NCBI GenBank assembly: GCA_905480105.1
Contig: CAJQPC010000073.1
Span: 1 to 40,980 of the forward strand
Direction of reading: 5' to 3'
Length of the DNA stretch: 40,980 nt
Origin: an uncultured bacterium
Lineage (GTDB): Bacteria; Myxococcota_A; UBA796; CAJQPC01
The notes under the pieces are model-generated. The model did not search any database, was not told where the DNA came from, and saw nothing but the letters and a program-made list of their open reading frames with translations. Positions 23,124 to 31,900 of the stretch are shown in pieces (within the stretch, counting starts at the first letter, position 1; the number at the start of each line of letters is the position of its first letter). A program made the translations under genes and the position numbers.

Positions 23124-25505
23124 CTAGTGCTCGACCGGCTTCATCTCACCAGACTTGAGCCGGCCCCAGTAGTCGTCCAGGGCGCGCTTGACCTTGCCCG
23201 AGAGCAGGGCAACACCCAGGATGTTGGGGAAGGCCATTCCCAGGATCATCAGGTCCGAGAACTCCAGGACGTTCTCCAGCTTGATGACCGAGCCAAAGAA
23301 TACGAAGAACAGAAACAAGACCTTGTAGACCATCGAGGAACCTTCCCCGAACAGGTAGGTCCAGCAGCGCTCGCCGTAGTAGCTCCAGCTGATCATGGTC
23401 GAGAAGGCGAAGAGCACAACGGCCAGGGACAGGACCAAGGGGAACCAATCCAAGACGGTGGCGAATGCCGCCGAGGTCATCAACACACCGTCTCCTACAT
23501 TGTCGTCGTAGACCCCGGTTATGACGACGACCAGGCCGGTCATGGTGCAGACAATGATGGTGTCGATGAAGGGCTCGAGTAGGGACACGATGCCTTCGCG
23601 CACGGGCTCGTCGGTGGATGCGGCACTGTGGGCAATGGATGCTGAACCCACGCCGGCCTCGTTGGAGAACGCGGCGCGTCGGAACCCCTGAATCAGCACA
23701 CCCAACAGCGCGCCAAAGCCCGCTTCTGTCGAGAAGGCGCCGTTCATGATGGTCCCAAATGCGTTGCCCAGCTCGCTTGCGTTGGCGACCAAAATCCACA
23801 GGGCTGCGACCACGTACACGCCGGTCATCACCGGCACGATCACGCCGGCAACCTTGCCGATGCTCTTGATGCCGCCGATGATCACCAGGCCAACCACCGC
23901 TGCCAAGATCAGCCCATAGAGCCAGCTGCGTGGGTTCGCGCCGCCTTCGATGGCGCCGACTTGGGTGACGGAAGAGATGCCCATCTGGCTCACGGAGAGC
24001 GGGGCGCCTGCCGGCAAGTTCGCGTCGGGGCTGGACTGGGTCGCCATGATGCGCACAGGCGAGGACTGAAGCTCGCCGGCAGCGAGGGTCACTGGGGCCA
24101 GAGTCATAAAGTTCAGATCACCGCTGGTGACCAAGGTGTCTGCGGGCACGGTGATCTCCAGCTCGGAGCGGCTGCGCTCGAACTGGATCTGACCCTCGGC
24201 CTTGGGTGCCAGGACCGGCACAACGTCTGCTACGGCCTGGTAACTCTGGTTGGCCTGGAACATGTTGCCGCCGCCGAAGCTGCCGCCGATGCACATCACT
24301 GCAAAGACCCCGGCCAAGACCTTGCCCAAGGTACCCATCTTCATCTCGGCCAGTCCAGCGCTCAGGTAGCGCATTGGACCGCCGGAGACTTGGCCCTTGG
24401 CGTCGGTCACCCGATACATCTGGCCCAGGGTGCACTCCGCGAACTTGGAGGACATCCCTAGGAATCCGGCGACAATCATCCAGAATATCGCGCCGGGTCC
24501 GCCCACAGCGACCGCCACGGCCACGCCGGCGATGTTGCCCAAGCCGACCGTCGCGGACAGGGCGGACGAGAGAGCCTGAAAGTGGCTGATCTCGCCTTCG
24601 TCGTCGTCGTTGTCGTAGAGCCCGCGGGTCACCTGTACGGCGTGGAACAGGCCGCGCAGGTTGATGAAGTTCATGCGCAGGGTGAAGAACACAGCGCCCA
24701 AGACCAGCCACACCACCACGATAGGCAGGGTGATGGCCTTGGGGTTGGCCACGGGCTCTTCGCTCAGGGCAGGCTCGCCAGTCCATGCGGTGACCATGCC
24801 GGCGTCGATCGACGAAACCTTGGCTTGTCCCGCAAGGGTCAGGATGCTGCCGCCGACCGAGAGTTCCGGGCGCTTGTCGGGGGTCTCCTTGACCAGGGGC
24901 AGGACCGTCAGCTCGACGCCCAGGCCGGTGGCCGGGTCGAGAGTGCCGCGGCTCTCGATGATCACAGGCGTTGGAGCCAGGTTCTGGCTCACGTAGTACT
25001 CAACGCCGTCTTCTCGAGCAAGCTCAGGGCCCAGGGAACCGCTGAAGTCGTCCAGGGGCACCAGGGTCCCGGCGTCGCTCATGGAGATTGGCCCACCGTC
25101 GATGACCAGCACGGTGTAGGGGGTGTGGTCCGCGATGCGGCTCTCGTAGCCCCAAGGGACCGGGCTCTTGGCGCCAATCTCACGCTCTCCATAGATCGGA
25201 AAAGCCTGCTCGAGAGGCATCTGGACCACCGGGACCACTGTAAAGCCGTCTTGACTGACTGCAGTGATCTGGTGTCCGTTCACCACCCGGCCCACGTTCT
25301 CAGGCGCCGGCTCCAGGTGCTCGTCGCCTGGGTACAGGTCGAAGAAGAGCACCGCACCCAACGGGGAGACCACCCACTTCGCGAACTGTGCGTCGGCACG
25401 GTCAAACAGGGACTTTTCCTGGACCTCGGCCTCGACAGGGGGCGCTTCATCTTGGGCCATGGCAGGGGCGACGATGAGCAGCAGCAGGGTAAGCAGGTTC
25501 AGCAT
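23124..25505 (-). CDS. AGCS-family Na+:amino acid symporter with two large extra domains
   Basis: The core is a sodium:alanine symporter: LPIVVVWLVLGAVFFTLRM, SHFQALSSALSATVGLGN, IAGVAVAVAVGGPGAIFWM, GMSSKFAECTLG, GGPMRYLSAGL, GGSFGGGNMFQANQSYQ, AFSNEAGVGSASIAHSA and ISWSYYGERCWTYLFG. At 793 aa it is far longer than the usual 450-550. One extra segment of about 190 residues lies between VLFFDL and LPIVVVWL (about residues 56-255). A second of about 90 residues (433-525) lies between the NQSYQ block and LYGLILAAVVG. It has repeated Thr/Val/Pro strands (ITVPADTLVTSGDLNF, APVTLAAGELQSSPV) and looks like a beta-sandwich. MLNLLTLLLLIVAPAMA is a likely signal peptide. ATG 25505 has GGAG 6 bases upstream and is preferred to the longer frame. 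The NhaC gene follows after one base. Confidence 0.9.
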   Translation of the reverse strand: MLNLLTLLLLIVAPAMAQDEAPPVEAEVQEKSLFDRADAQFAKWVVSPLGAVLFFDLYPGDEHLEPAPENVGRVVNGHQITAVSQDGFTVVPVVQMPLEQAFPIYGEREIGAKSPVPWGYESRIADHTPYTVLVIDGGPISMSDAGTLVPLDDFSGSLGPELAREDGVEYYVSQNLAPTPVIIESRGTLDPATGLGVELTVLPLVKETPDKRPELSVGGSILTLAGQAKVSSIDAGMVTAWTGEPALSEEPVANPKAITLPIVVVWLVLGAVFFTLRMNFINLRGLFHAVQVTRGLYDNDDDEGEISHFQALSSALSATVGLGNIAGVAVAVAVGGPGAIFWMIVAGFLGMSSKFAECTLGQMYRVTDAKGQVSGGPMRYLSAGLAEMKMGTLGKVLAGVFAVMCIGGSFGGGNMFQANQSYQAVADVVPVLAPKAEGQIQFERSRSELEITVPADTLVTSGDLNFMTLAPVTLAAGELQSSPVRIMATQSSPDANLPAGAPLSVSQMGISSVTQVGAIEGGANPRSWLYGLILAAVVGLVIIGGIKSIGKVAGVIVPVMTGVYVVAALWILVANASELGNAFGTIMNGAFSTEAGFGALLGVLIQGFRRAAFSNEAGVGSASIAHSAASTDEPVREGIVSLLEPFIDTIIVCTMTGLVVVITGVYDDNVGDGVLMTSAAFATVLDWFPLVLSLAVVLFAFSTMISWSYYGERCWTYLFGEGSSMVYKVLFLFFVFFGSVIKLENVLEFSDLMILGMAFPNILGVALLSGKVKRALDDYWGRLKSGEMKPVEH

Positions 25506-25589
25506 GGGTTCTCCGAGGGGCGGAGTATGCCGCAAAGCCGCTCAGAATGCAGGTAGATTGGGCTTGAAGGTGTCTGCGGAGCTGGGATT

Positions 25590-25772
25590 TTAGGGAAGAG
25601 TCGACAGTTGAGCGCCCACTCCAGCGCCTGTTGGAAATACACGTCCTTGGGCGGGAGAACGTTGGGATGGGCGTCCAGGGCCGACGCATCTTGAGCGGGC
25701 GGCCATCAACGCCCGGGCGATGGCTAGACCGAGGCCGGTGCTCGCGCCGGTGGCCAGGACGACGGGCTTCAT
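25590..25772 (-). pseudogene. N-terminal remnant of an SDR gene
   Basis: The first 27 residues (MKPVVLATGASTGLGLAIAR and onward to ALMAARS) are a canonical SDR Rossmann start with the TGASTGLG loop. After that, the frame becomes low-quality sequence and stops after 60 codons, without any other SDR motif. The ATG has a good GGAG site 5 bases upstream. A second protein-like stretch begins at once in the +1 frame (DASALDAHPNVLPPKDVYF and onward to ALNCRLFPK), which does not look like SDR sequence. This suggests a deletion or junction of two gene fragments. It lies upstream of the symporter gene. A tiny real protein is possible but less likely. Confidence 0.55.
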
Positions 25773-25805
25773 GGGGGCTCCGTTGGCCGGGCCCGATCGC
25801 AAAGA

Positions 25806-25826
25806 GGGGCGGGGCGGAGGGGGGGG
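25806..25826 (+). other. G-run tract (possible G-quadruplex)
   Basis: Runs of four, four, two and eight G occur within 21 bases, enough for a four-tier G-quadruplex on the + strand. It is in noncoding DNA just upstream of the SDR remnant (about 35 bp before its ATG when read on the - strand). Confidence 0.35.
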
Positions 25827-25987
25827 CAGTCAGGATGCACGACATCGGCTGGGGTCGCCCAGGACCTCCGAAAGGGGGGCTCCTGGCGACCCTGTCGAAC
25901 GATAGCGCTCTTCATGTGTTGCCAGAGGCCGTCGACCGGCGAGTCGAGCGAGGAGATGGATGTGTCCTATCCCTAAAGGGCGACACC

Positions 25988-26194
25988 CTACTCCGGGATG
26001 TACTCCAGCAGGTCGCCCGGCTGACAGTTCAGCTCCCGGCACAGCTTTTCGAGGGTGCTGAAGCGTACAGCCTTGACCTTTCCGGTGCGGAGCTTGCTGA
26101 GGTTGGCCTGGGTGATGCCCACCCGCTCCGACAGCTCGGTTCCCCGAATCCCCCGGAGGGCCATCATCACATCGAGTCTGGTGACAATGGGCAT
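25988..26194 (-). CDS. small Cro/C1-type HTH regulator
   Basis: The 68-aa protein is a single XRE-family helix-turn-helix domain. LRGIRGTELSERVGITQANLSK covers helices 2-3 (ELSERVGITQANLSKL is the HTH), and FSTLEKLCRELNCQPGDLLEY is the usual C-terminal block of short YozG-like regulators. It is translated from an ATG that overlaps the stop of the membrane protein gene (TGATG), so the pair is coupled. Small regulators of this type paired with a DUF2975-like membrane protein are common in bacteria and are thought to autoregulate. The direct repeat upstream of the promoter (26573-26601) is a candidate binding site. Confidence 0.88.
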   Translation of the reverse strand: MPIVTRLDVMMALRGIRGTELSERVGITQANLSKLRTGKVKAVRFSTLEKLCRELNCQPGDLLEYIPE

Positions 26195-26502
26195 CAGACG
26201 GTCTCGGACAGCTCGCCGATCACATCGACAAGGGTGGTGAAGATGTCGGTGACGCGCCCCGCCCACCACGCGACGACCACCCACGCGAGGCCGCTGAACA
26301 GCGCATCCGTGACGCTCTGCCACCGACTGGCATCGCTGAGCACCGCATCTCCAGCTGCAATCAGCTTGGTGAGCTCGATGAGGCTGATCCCCACAATCAA
26401 CACCGCGATGATCCGCGTGAAGCGGTTGAGGCGGTGCGTCCATACGGCTGCACGGTTGAGACGGGCCACCTTGGCTTCCAGGCGTTGCAAGCGGTCTTCC
26501 AT
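26194..26502 (-). CDS. small two-helix membrane protein paired with the HTH regulator
   Basis: A 102-aa protein with an N-terminal coiled-coil (MEDRLQRLEAKVARLNRA), a helix (IIAVLIVGISLIELTKLI), a polar loop, and a second helix (ALFSGLAWVVVAWWAG) followed by VTDIFTTLVDVIGELSE. Gene order and overlap resemble DUF2975/HTH pairs, although DUF2975 proteins usually have four helices. The ATG at 26502 is chosen because GGAG lies 6 bases before it; ATGs at 26535 and 26553 are in frame but would lie in or upstream of the -10 box. It may hold or sense something that controls the regulator. Confidence 0.75.
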   Translation of the reverse strand: MEDRLQRLEAKVARLNRAAVWTHRLNRFTRIIAVLIVGISLIELTKLIAAGDAVLSDASRWQSVTDALFSGLAWVVVAWWAGRVTDIFTTLVDVIGELSETV

Positions 26503-26534
26503 ACGGGTCTCCGATGTGGCGGGGTGATGAAGCA

Positions 26535-26563
26535 TATATATGCCCAGGCACATCGAAAGTCAA
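26535..26563 (-). promoter_or_regulatory. near-consensus sigma-70 promoter for the membrane protein/HTH pair
   Basis: On the - strand TTGACT (complement at 26558-26563) is followed by exactly 17 bases and then TATATA (26535-26540). The predicted start is near 26528, giving a leader of about 26 bases with a GGAG ribosome site. It is the clearest promoter in the window. Confidence 0.75.
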
Positions 26564-26572
26564 CGAGAAATA

Positions 26573-26601
26573 GTCGATAAACAATAATTAATTGTCGATA
26601 A
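26573..26601 (-). repeat. 21-bp-spaced direct repeat TTATCGAC, candidate operator
   Basis: TTATCGAC occurs twice on the - strand (complement at 26573-26580 and 26594-26601). The copies are 21 bp apart, two helical turns, and the nearer copy ends 9 bp before the -35 box. Between them is an AT-rich tract (AATTAATTATTG). The spacing suits two regulator dimers on one face of the DNA, most simply the neighbouring HTH protein. Confidence 0.55.
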
Positions 26602-26603
26602 TC

Positions 26604-26844
26604 AAAATCCGCGGGCTGTCCTCTGCCGCTCATAGACTCGATACGCGCGTTCCCAACGGCATCAAAGGCCTTGTCCGAGTCATCGCACCCCGCAGGCATC
26701 CTGCGTTGACCACGACCCGCAGGTGGACTCCGTGCTGCGCCCAGGTTGAGCACTTGTTCACCTGTGCTCATTTCGGTATTTCCGACGGTCTGGACCTGGG
26801 AAGCCCAGCGCTCAAGCGATAGTCTCAGGGTGTCCGGAGGCCCG
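26604..26844. other. intergenic region without recognised features
   Basis: Together with the promoter and operator above it makes a 342-base gap between divergent genes. I find no credible ORF, RNA gene or strong hairpin in this part. It should contain the promoter for the rightward small lipoprotein, but no hexamer pair stands out. Confidence 0.5.
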
Positions 26845-27204
26845 ATGTTTGCCTTGTTTCTGCTCGCCTGTGGTGGTTTACAGCTTGGAAATCAGGTTGG
26901 GGAGCGCTGTGAAACTCCGTGCGCAGTCACCCTTCAGCACCCACTGTTGCCCGAGGGGCAGCAGTTCGCCGCGTTCAGTTTGCAGGGTGGCGACTTGGTG
27001 ACCGCCAGCCAGGCCAAGCTGGGCTCGGTGACGCTGTTGCACCCCAAGGGCAAGAAGGGACTGGCGCTGGCGGAGTCCATCCTGAGTGGTGAGCTCCCCG
27101 CAGCGATGGCCGGCACTTGGGTACTTGTCCTGGACGCTCAAGGGGTGGTCCACGAGCACGGCGTGCGCCCGGATGGCATCCAGGACCTTGAGCTGACGCC
27201 CTAA
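26845..27204 (+). CDS. small lipoprotein with a minimal signal peptide
   Basis: A 119-aa protein starting MFALFLLACGG: the lipid Cys is residue 9 and no Lys or Arg precedes it. GGAGG lies 4 bases before the ATG, which supports this start over the longer upstream frame. The mature part is mostly beta-strands (EGQQFAAFSLQGGDLVTASQ, GSVTLLHPKG) ending in WVLVLDAQG, a pattern of a pre-peptidase C-terminal (PPC)-like domain. It has no other recognised motif. It faces the glycosyltransferase operon convergently. Confidence 0.7.
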   Translation: MFALFLLACGGLQLGNQVGERCETPCAVTLQHPLLPEGQQFAAFSLQGGDLVTASQAKLGSVTLLHPKGKKGLALAESILSGELPAAMAGTWVLVLDAQGVVHEHGVRPDGIQDLELTP

Positions 27205-27251
27205 GTCGGAGCGCCCCGCGTCTCTTCACACCCTAGCCCCCGGGTCCGCGC

Positions 27252-28979
27252 CTAGGCCACCTTGGCCCGGCAGGCCTGAGCCTCGAGGGACAGGCCCATC
27301 TCGTCGAGCAACTCCGCCGCCAAGTGCCAACCGGCTAACCAACCAGCCTGTGTCTTGAGGATCTTGCTCAGCCGAAGGAAAGCCTCTTTTGTTTCACCCT
27401 TTCGGCGGGTTCGCTGCACGTTGATTAGCTCACCGACCAGTGGGCCCAGGTCCAGGGGAATGCCGGCACGGCTGCGCTTCGGCATGGGCCAGCCCAAGGC
27501 GATGGCGGTGGCCAGCAAGGCTTGGTGTCCGGATGCCTTTGGCAGCCATGCCGGGCTGGGTAGAGCGGGCGTGTGCCACTGGGGGGCTGAACTGAGGGCC
27601 AGATGCAATGGCCCGCACTCCTTGAGCCACTGGGCGGGCTGCTCTCTGCTGCCGTACTGCCCCTGCCAAAACAGCCGTACCTCGCCCAGGGGTTCTACCG
27701 GGACCAGCAGGTCCACCCAGAGAGCGTGGTCCTCGGCCCGCTGGGCGAGCAGCCCATGCAGGCTGCCGGGTTCTCCATCGTGCAAGACGTACAGGCTGGA
27801 GCTTGGCCGAGCCGCTCGATGAGGCACCCCGACTTGCTTGCGGATCCAGGCTTGGCTCGGGGTGTGGGGGCCTGGGTGCTTGGCCAGCAGGGTGCGGGCC
27901 TGGTCGATCAGACCGCGCTGGTGCGCACCCAGTGCCCAGGAGTGAGCCAGGTCGGAATCCGTCGGGGATGCGGCTGCGAGCCTGCGGAGGAACACTGGCT
28001 GCACAAAGCTCCTGAAGCGTGCCTGGTGGGTGGCTTTGTCCGATTTGCGCCACTGGCCGTTGGCAGAGCCCCGCAGGCCATCGTGGGCACGGTATAAAAA
28101 AGTAGCCAGAGGCAGGCTGCCGAAGGGGCCTACCTGAGCCAAGCGCAGAAACATGTCCATGTCCTGGCCACGCACCATGGTGGGGTCATATTCACCGGCT
28201 TCAGCCTGGGCGCTGCGGCGAATTAGGCAGGCGCCTGGCATGCCTGGAATCATGGTCAGGCAGCCGTGGACATTGTGGCTGGGGGGCAGACGTGTTGCCG
28301 GTTTCCAGTCTCCAGGCTGGCCGGTCTTGCCGTCAAAAACGATGCTGTCCCCAAACACGCAGCTCAAGGAGGGCGTGGAGAATAGGGCGTGGGCCAGCAG
28401 GGCGATTGCCCCAGGCAGGAGAATGTCGTCGTCGTCCAGGACCAGCACGGCCTGCCCAGTACACGCCGCGATACCTGCGTTCAGGGCCGTGGGTTTGCCT
28501 TGGTTTTTCTGGTGCAGCACCACCAGATCTTCTTGGGCGTCTAACCAGGCTTGTGTGCCGTCTTGGCTGCCGTCGTTGACCACCAAGATCTCGCAGGGCC
28601 AGCCTTGAGACCGTGCGCTGGCGACTGCCTCTTGAAGCAGCTCGGCCCGGTTGTAGGTGCAGATCAGGATCGTGACCGTCGGTCCGGTGCTGACTCGCTG
28701 TGGCAGGGTGCCAGGGGCTTGGGTGCCACACAAGCTTAGGTCTGGCAGGATGCGGCTGGGGCAGTCTCCCCGTGGAATGGGGGGTAGGCCCAGGTGGGCC
28801 AAATCCGGCGGCTCGGTGGCATGGGGCCAGAGGGCTCGGTGGCCTGCGACCATCAGCTGGGAGGCGATCCAGCCATCATCGCAAGCCGGTAGCGCCAATT
28901 GTGGTGGAGCGGCATGCAGGGTTCGAGCGAGCGCCATGCGCTCGGCTTGACCTCGGGGGCGAAATCCAGTGTTCAGCAT
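27252..28979 (-). CDS. GT2-family glycosyltransferase with extra C-terminal region
   Basis: A 575-aa protein. A GT-A fold domain starts near residue 120: VTILICTYNRAELLQEAV, then EILVVNDGSQDGT, NAGIAACTGQAVLVLDDDD (the DDDD metal-binding/DxD site) and MVRGQDMDMFLRLAQVGP. The first 110 residues and the last 200 are unassigned; the tail contains helical segments (AFLRLSKILKTQAGWLAG, AAELLDEMGLSLEAQACR) that look like TPR-type packing. ATG 28979 overlaps the fusion gene stop by 7 bases, so the pair is an operon for a surface glycan. An upstream in-frame extension to 29222 overlaps the fusion gene and is not believed. The acceptor and donor sugar are unknown. Confidence 0.88.
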   Translation of the reverse strand: MLNTGFRPRGQAERMALARTLHAAPPQLALPACDDGWIASQLMVAGHRALWPHATEPPDLAHLGLPPIPRGDCPSRILPDLSLCGTQAPGTLPQRVSTGPTVTILICTYNRAELLQEAVASARSQGWPCEILVVNDGSQDGTQAWLDAQEDLVVLHQKNQGKPTALNAGIAACTGQAVLVLDDDDILLPGAIALLAHALFSTPSLSCVFGDSIVFDGKTGQPGDWKPATRLPPSHNVHGCLTMIPGMPGACLIRRSAQAEAGEYDPTMVRGQDMDMFLRLAQVGPFGSLPLATFLYRAHDGLRGSANGQWRKSDKATHQARFRSFVQPVFLRRLAAASPTDSDLAHSWALGAHQRGLIDQARTLLAKHPGPHTPSQAWIRKQVGVPHRAARPSSSLYVLHDGEPGSLHGLLAQRAEDHALWVDLLVPVEPLGEVRLFWQGQYGSREQPAQWLKECGPLHLALSSAPQWHTPALPSPAWLPKASGHQALLATAIALGWPMPKRSRAGIPLDLGPLVGELINVQRTRRKGETKEAFLRLSKILKTQAGWLAGWHLAAELLDEMGLSLEAQACRAKVA

Positions 28980-31900
28980 ACGGGCGCTGGACGGGTGGCG
29001 GCGGCGGTGGGCAGGTGTCTGTAGGAGAGACGCTTGAGCGCCTTGGCGCTGGCCAGCTGACCCTTGCTCAGAGTCTGTTGAATCAGAGTCTGCCAAGCCT
29101 GGGCATCTTGTGGATCGAGTAGCACGCGGAGTTCGGCGTCTGGGTGGGTGGCGAAGGCTTGTACGAGCTCCACTCCCAAGCCGGCCAGATTTTCGCGCAC
29201 CACCGGGTTGCAGGGGTCGCACTCCAGGGCTCTGAGCATCTGTTTGGTAGCGGCCTGGGGGTCTCCAGCGATCTGGAAGAGCACCCCCAGGTCACTCCAA
29301 GCCCGGGCCGACCAAGGAAAGCGCTTGACCAGATCTGTGGCGATACGGGTCGCTCCGAGCAAGTCTCCCGCTGTGGCCAGATCCTCGACGCGCTGCGGTC
29401 CAGCTTGGGGCGCGGTGGCCCGGCAGACCACGATGACTTGGTGGGCCATGCGCTGCAGGCGTTTGGGGGGGAGCTGGCCGCCGCCTTGGCGATCCCAGTC
29501 TGTTGGCAGCTCGGCGTTCACCGCCTGAGATGCACAGTACCCGGTGGCGCTGGAGAGGATGCGCTGTGGGGCAAAGCCGGCCTCGCGCAGGGCCATGACC
29601 AGCTCGTCGGGTCGGGCTTGGAAGGTCCAGGTGGGATGGCGCCTGGCTCTCCCTGCACCTCGGGCGAAGTGGGAGAGATTGTAGAGGGTGAACACCCCCA
29701 GGCCGCCCTGTACGATGCGCTCGCGCAGTGCGCGAAGGGTGCCTTGAAGGTCCTTCACGTATTCGAGACTGCCGGAGCAAATCACCGTGTCTACGGGGTC
29801 CATCTTGGGCAAGCCTTGGGTGTTTAGGTCCCGCTGCTGGATACTGAACCCGGGCTCCTGGACCACCACATCGTGGCTTATATCGAAGCCCTGATAGCCA
29901 AAACGAGGCCCGAGCATGCGCCCTAGAATTCCGGTGGAACAGCCCACGTCCAGGACCTGCCGTCCGCCCTCGGCCAGCACGATGTCGGCCACCAAGCGCA
30001 GGCGCCGGTGAGCGATGTCGTACTTGAGGGTCTCTCCCTGCCAGCCGCTCTGTGTGCCGCGACCGCTGCTGGTCCTGGGGAGGCATGCGCCTTGGGCGAT
30101 CTGTGCGAGCTGGTCCAACTGGGCACTGGCTTGGTTCATGATGCCGGGTAGGGCGGCGGTCAGCTTGGCGCGGTGGGTGCTCCGCTCTCGCCAAGCCTCT
30201 AAGAGCAGCTGGGTCAGGCCCTGTGTGTCGGCAATGTCCACGCTCAGGCCTTCCAGGCCACACATGGCGAGCCACTCGGGGGTCTTGAACTCGTAGGCCA
30301 CGCCCACCGCGGGCACTCCTGCGGTTGTGGCGAAGATCAGCGAGTGCATACGCGTACCGACAAAAAAGTCGCAGGCGGCGGCTTGGCGACGCACGTGGTG
30401 GTGGTCCAGGTCACCGCGTTCTTCGACGGAGACCTGTCCGGACTCCAGCTCTTCGCGACCGATGGCCAGGGCGATGCGTTGAGCGGCCAGCCGGTCGTCC
30501 TGGTGGTAGCCACCAAAGTCGGTGCAGTTGGACAGAAAGCGGACCTTGCCGCCGCTCTCTTGGAGCCAGGCGCGGCAGGCGGCGGCGACATTGGCCTCGT
30601 AGGCGGACTGGAGGTCTTGGGGATTGTCATGGCCTGGAAAGTGCCAGGCGCGGGCCGTCACACCCAGGATCGGAGCGTCCTGTTTCTCATCCCTCTCCAG
30701 CTCGGCGGGGAGCGGCACATCGGAGACCGCGGCGTCCACGCCCACAGAGATGGGGCACTGCACGCCCAAGCGGCGCACGATCTGGGCGGAGGCGGGGTCT
30801 CGTGCGAGCACCCAAGCTGCGGGATTCAGGACTTGGCGGGCGGCTTGTCGGGAGAGGGGACTTTCAAGGGGACCGATGGACTGGGCGAAGAACACCACCG
30901 GGATCTCTGCGCGGTGAGCGGCGTGGTAGAGCGCCAGCCTGGGTCCAAGGTTCAAGGCATACAAGTCGTTCAGAAAAGAGCCGCCGCAGGAAACCACCAA
31001 GTCGGTGTTCACCAAAGCTTGGGCCAGGGCTACCGGATCGTCATCTCCCATGCAGTCCAGCTCGGGATGGAAGTGCGCGGCGACCTGGGGATAGTGAGAG
31101 ACCACCTGGATCTGGGCGTCGGGTAGCCGCTCTTGCAGGCCGGAGACGATGCCTTGGAGGATGGCCGCATCGCCACGGTTGGCCGAGCAGAAGGAGTCGG
31201 CGATGAGTACCCGAATGGGGGCTGCTTCCGTGGGTGTCGGCGGCTGAAAGGCCTGAATGAGGCGCTGCGCGCAGACACTGGCGTCGTGACAGGCGGCCAA
31301 GCGTTGGGCGCTCAGGCCCATGCGGCGCAGCTCTAATGGGCGTTGTCCCAAGCGGATCAGGGCCATCTTTAGAGCGTCCACGTTGCCGGGTGGGAGCATC
31401 AAGCCGTTGACTCCGTTGACCACCAGATCACCGATCCCGGACAGGTCGGAGCTGATCACCGGTCGATTCAAGGCACCGGCCTCGGCCAGGACAGTGGGGA
31501 TGCCGTCCATGTCTCCGTTGGGTGCCTTGACGCAGGGTGCAACGATGAGATCCGCCTGGGCCATGGCTTGGAGAACTTCTGCGTAGGGGCGCATTGGCGA
31601 CAGGGTCAGCCCTGGGGGTAGGGCTCCGGAGGGCACCGGAGCTCCAATGATCTCCAGCTCCAGCTCGGGCAGGTGATCCCGGGCGGCTTGCCAGGCGTTG
31701 ATCAGGATCTGAAAGCCCTTTTTTGGGGTTGGACGGCCTACAGCCAGGACCTTTTTTAGAGAGGTGGGTGCTGGAGGGGCCGTGGCGATGAGCTGCGCCA
31801 GTCTGGCCGCGTTGGGTACGACCGCGATGCGCTCTTTGGCCACGCCACGCTCAGCGATAAAGTCCCGGTGAAAACGAGAGATCGTGATGACTCTGCTGCA

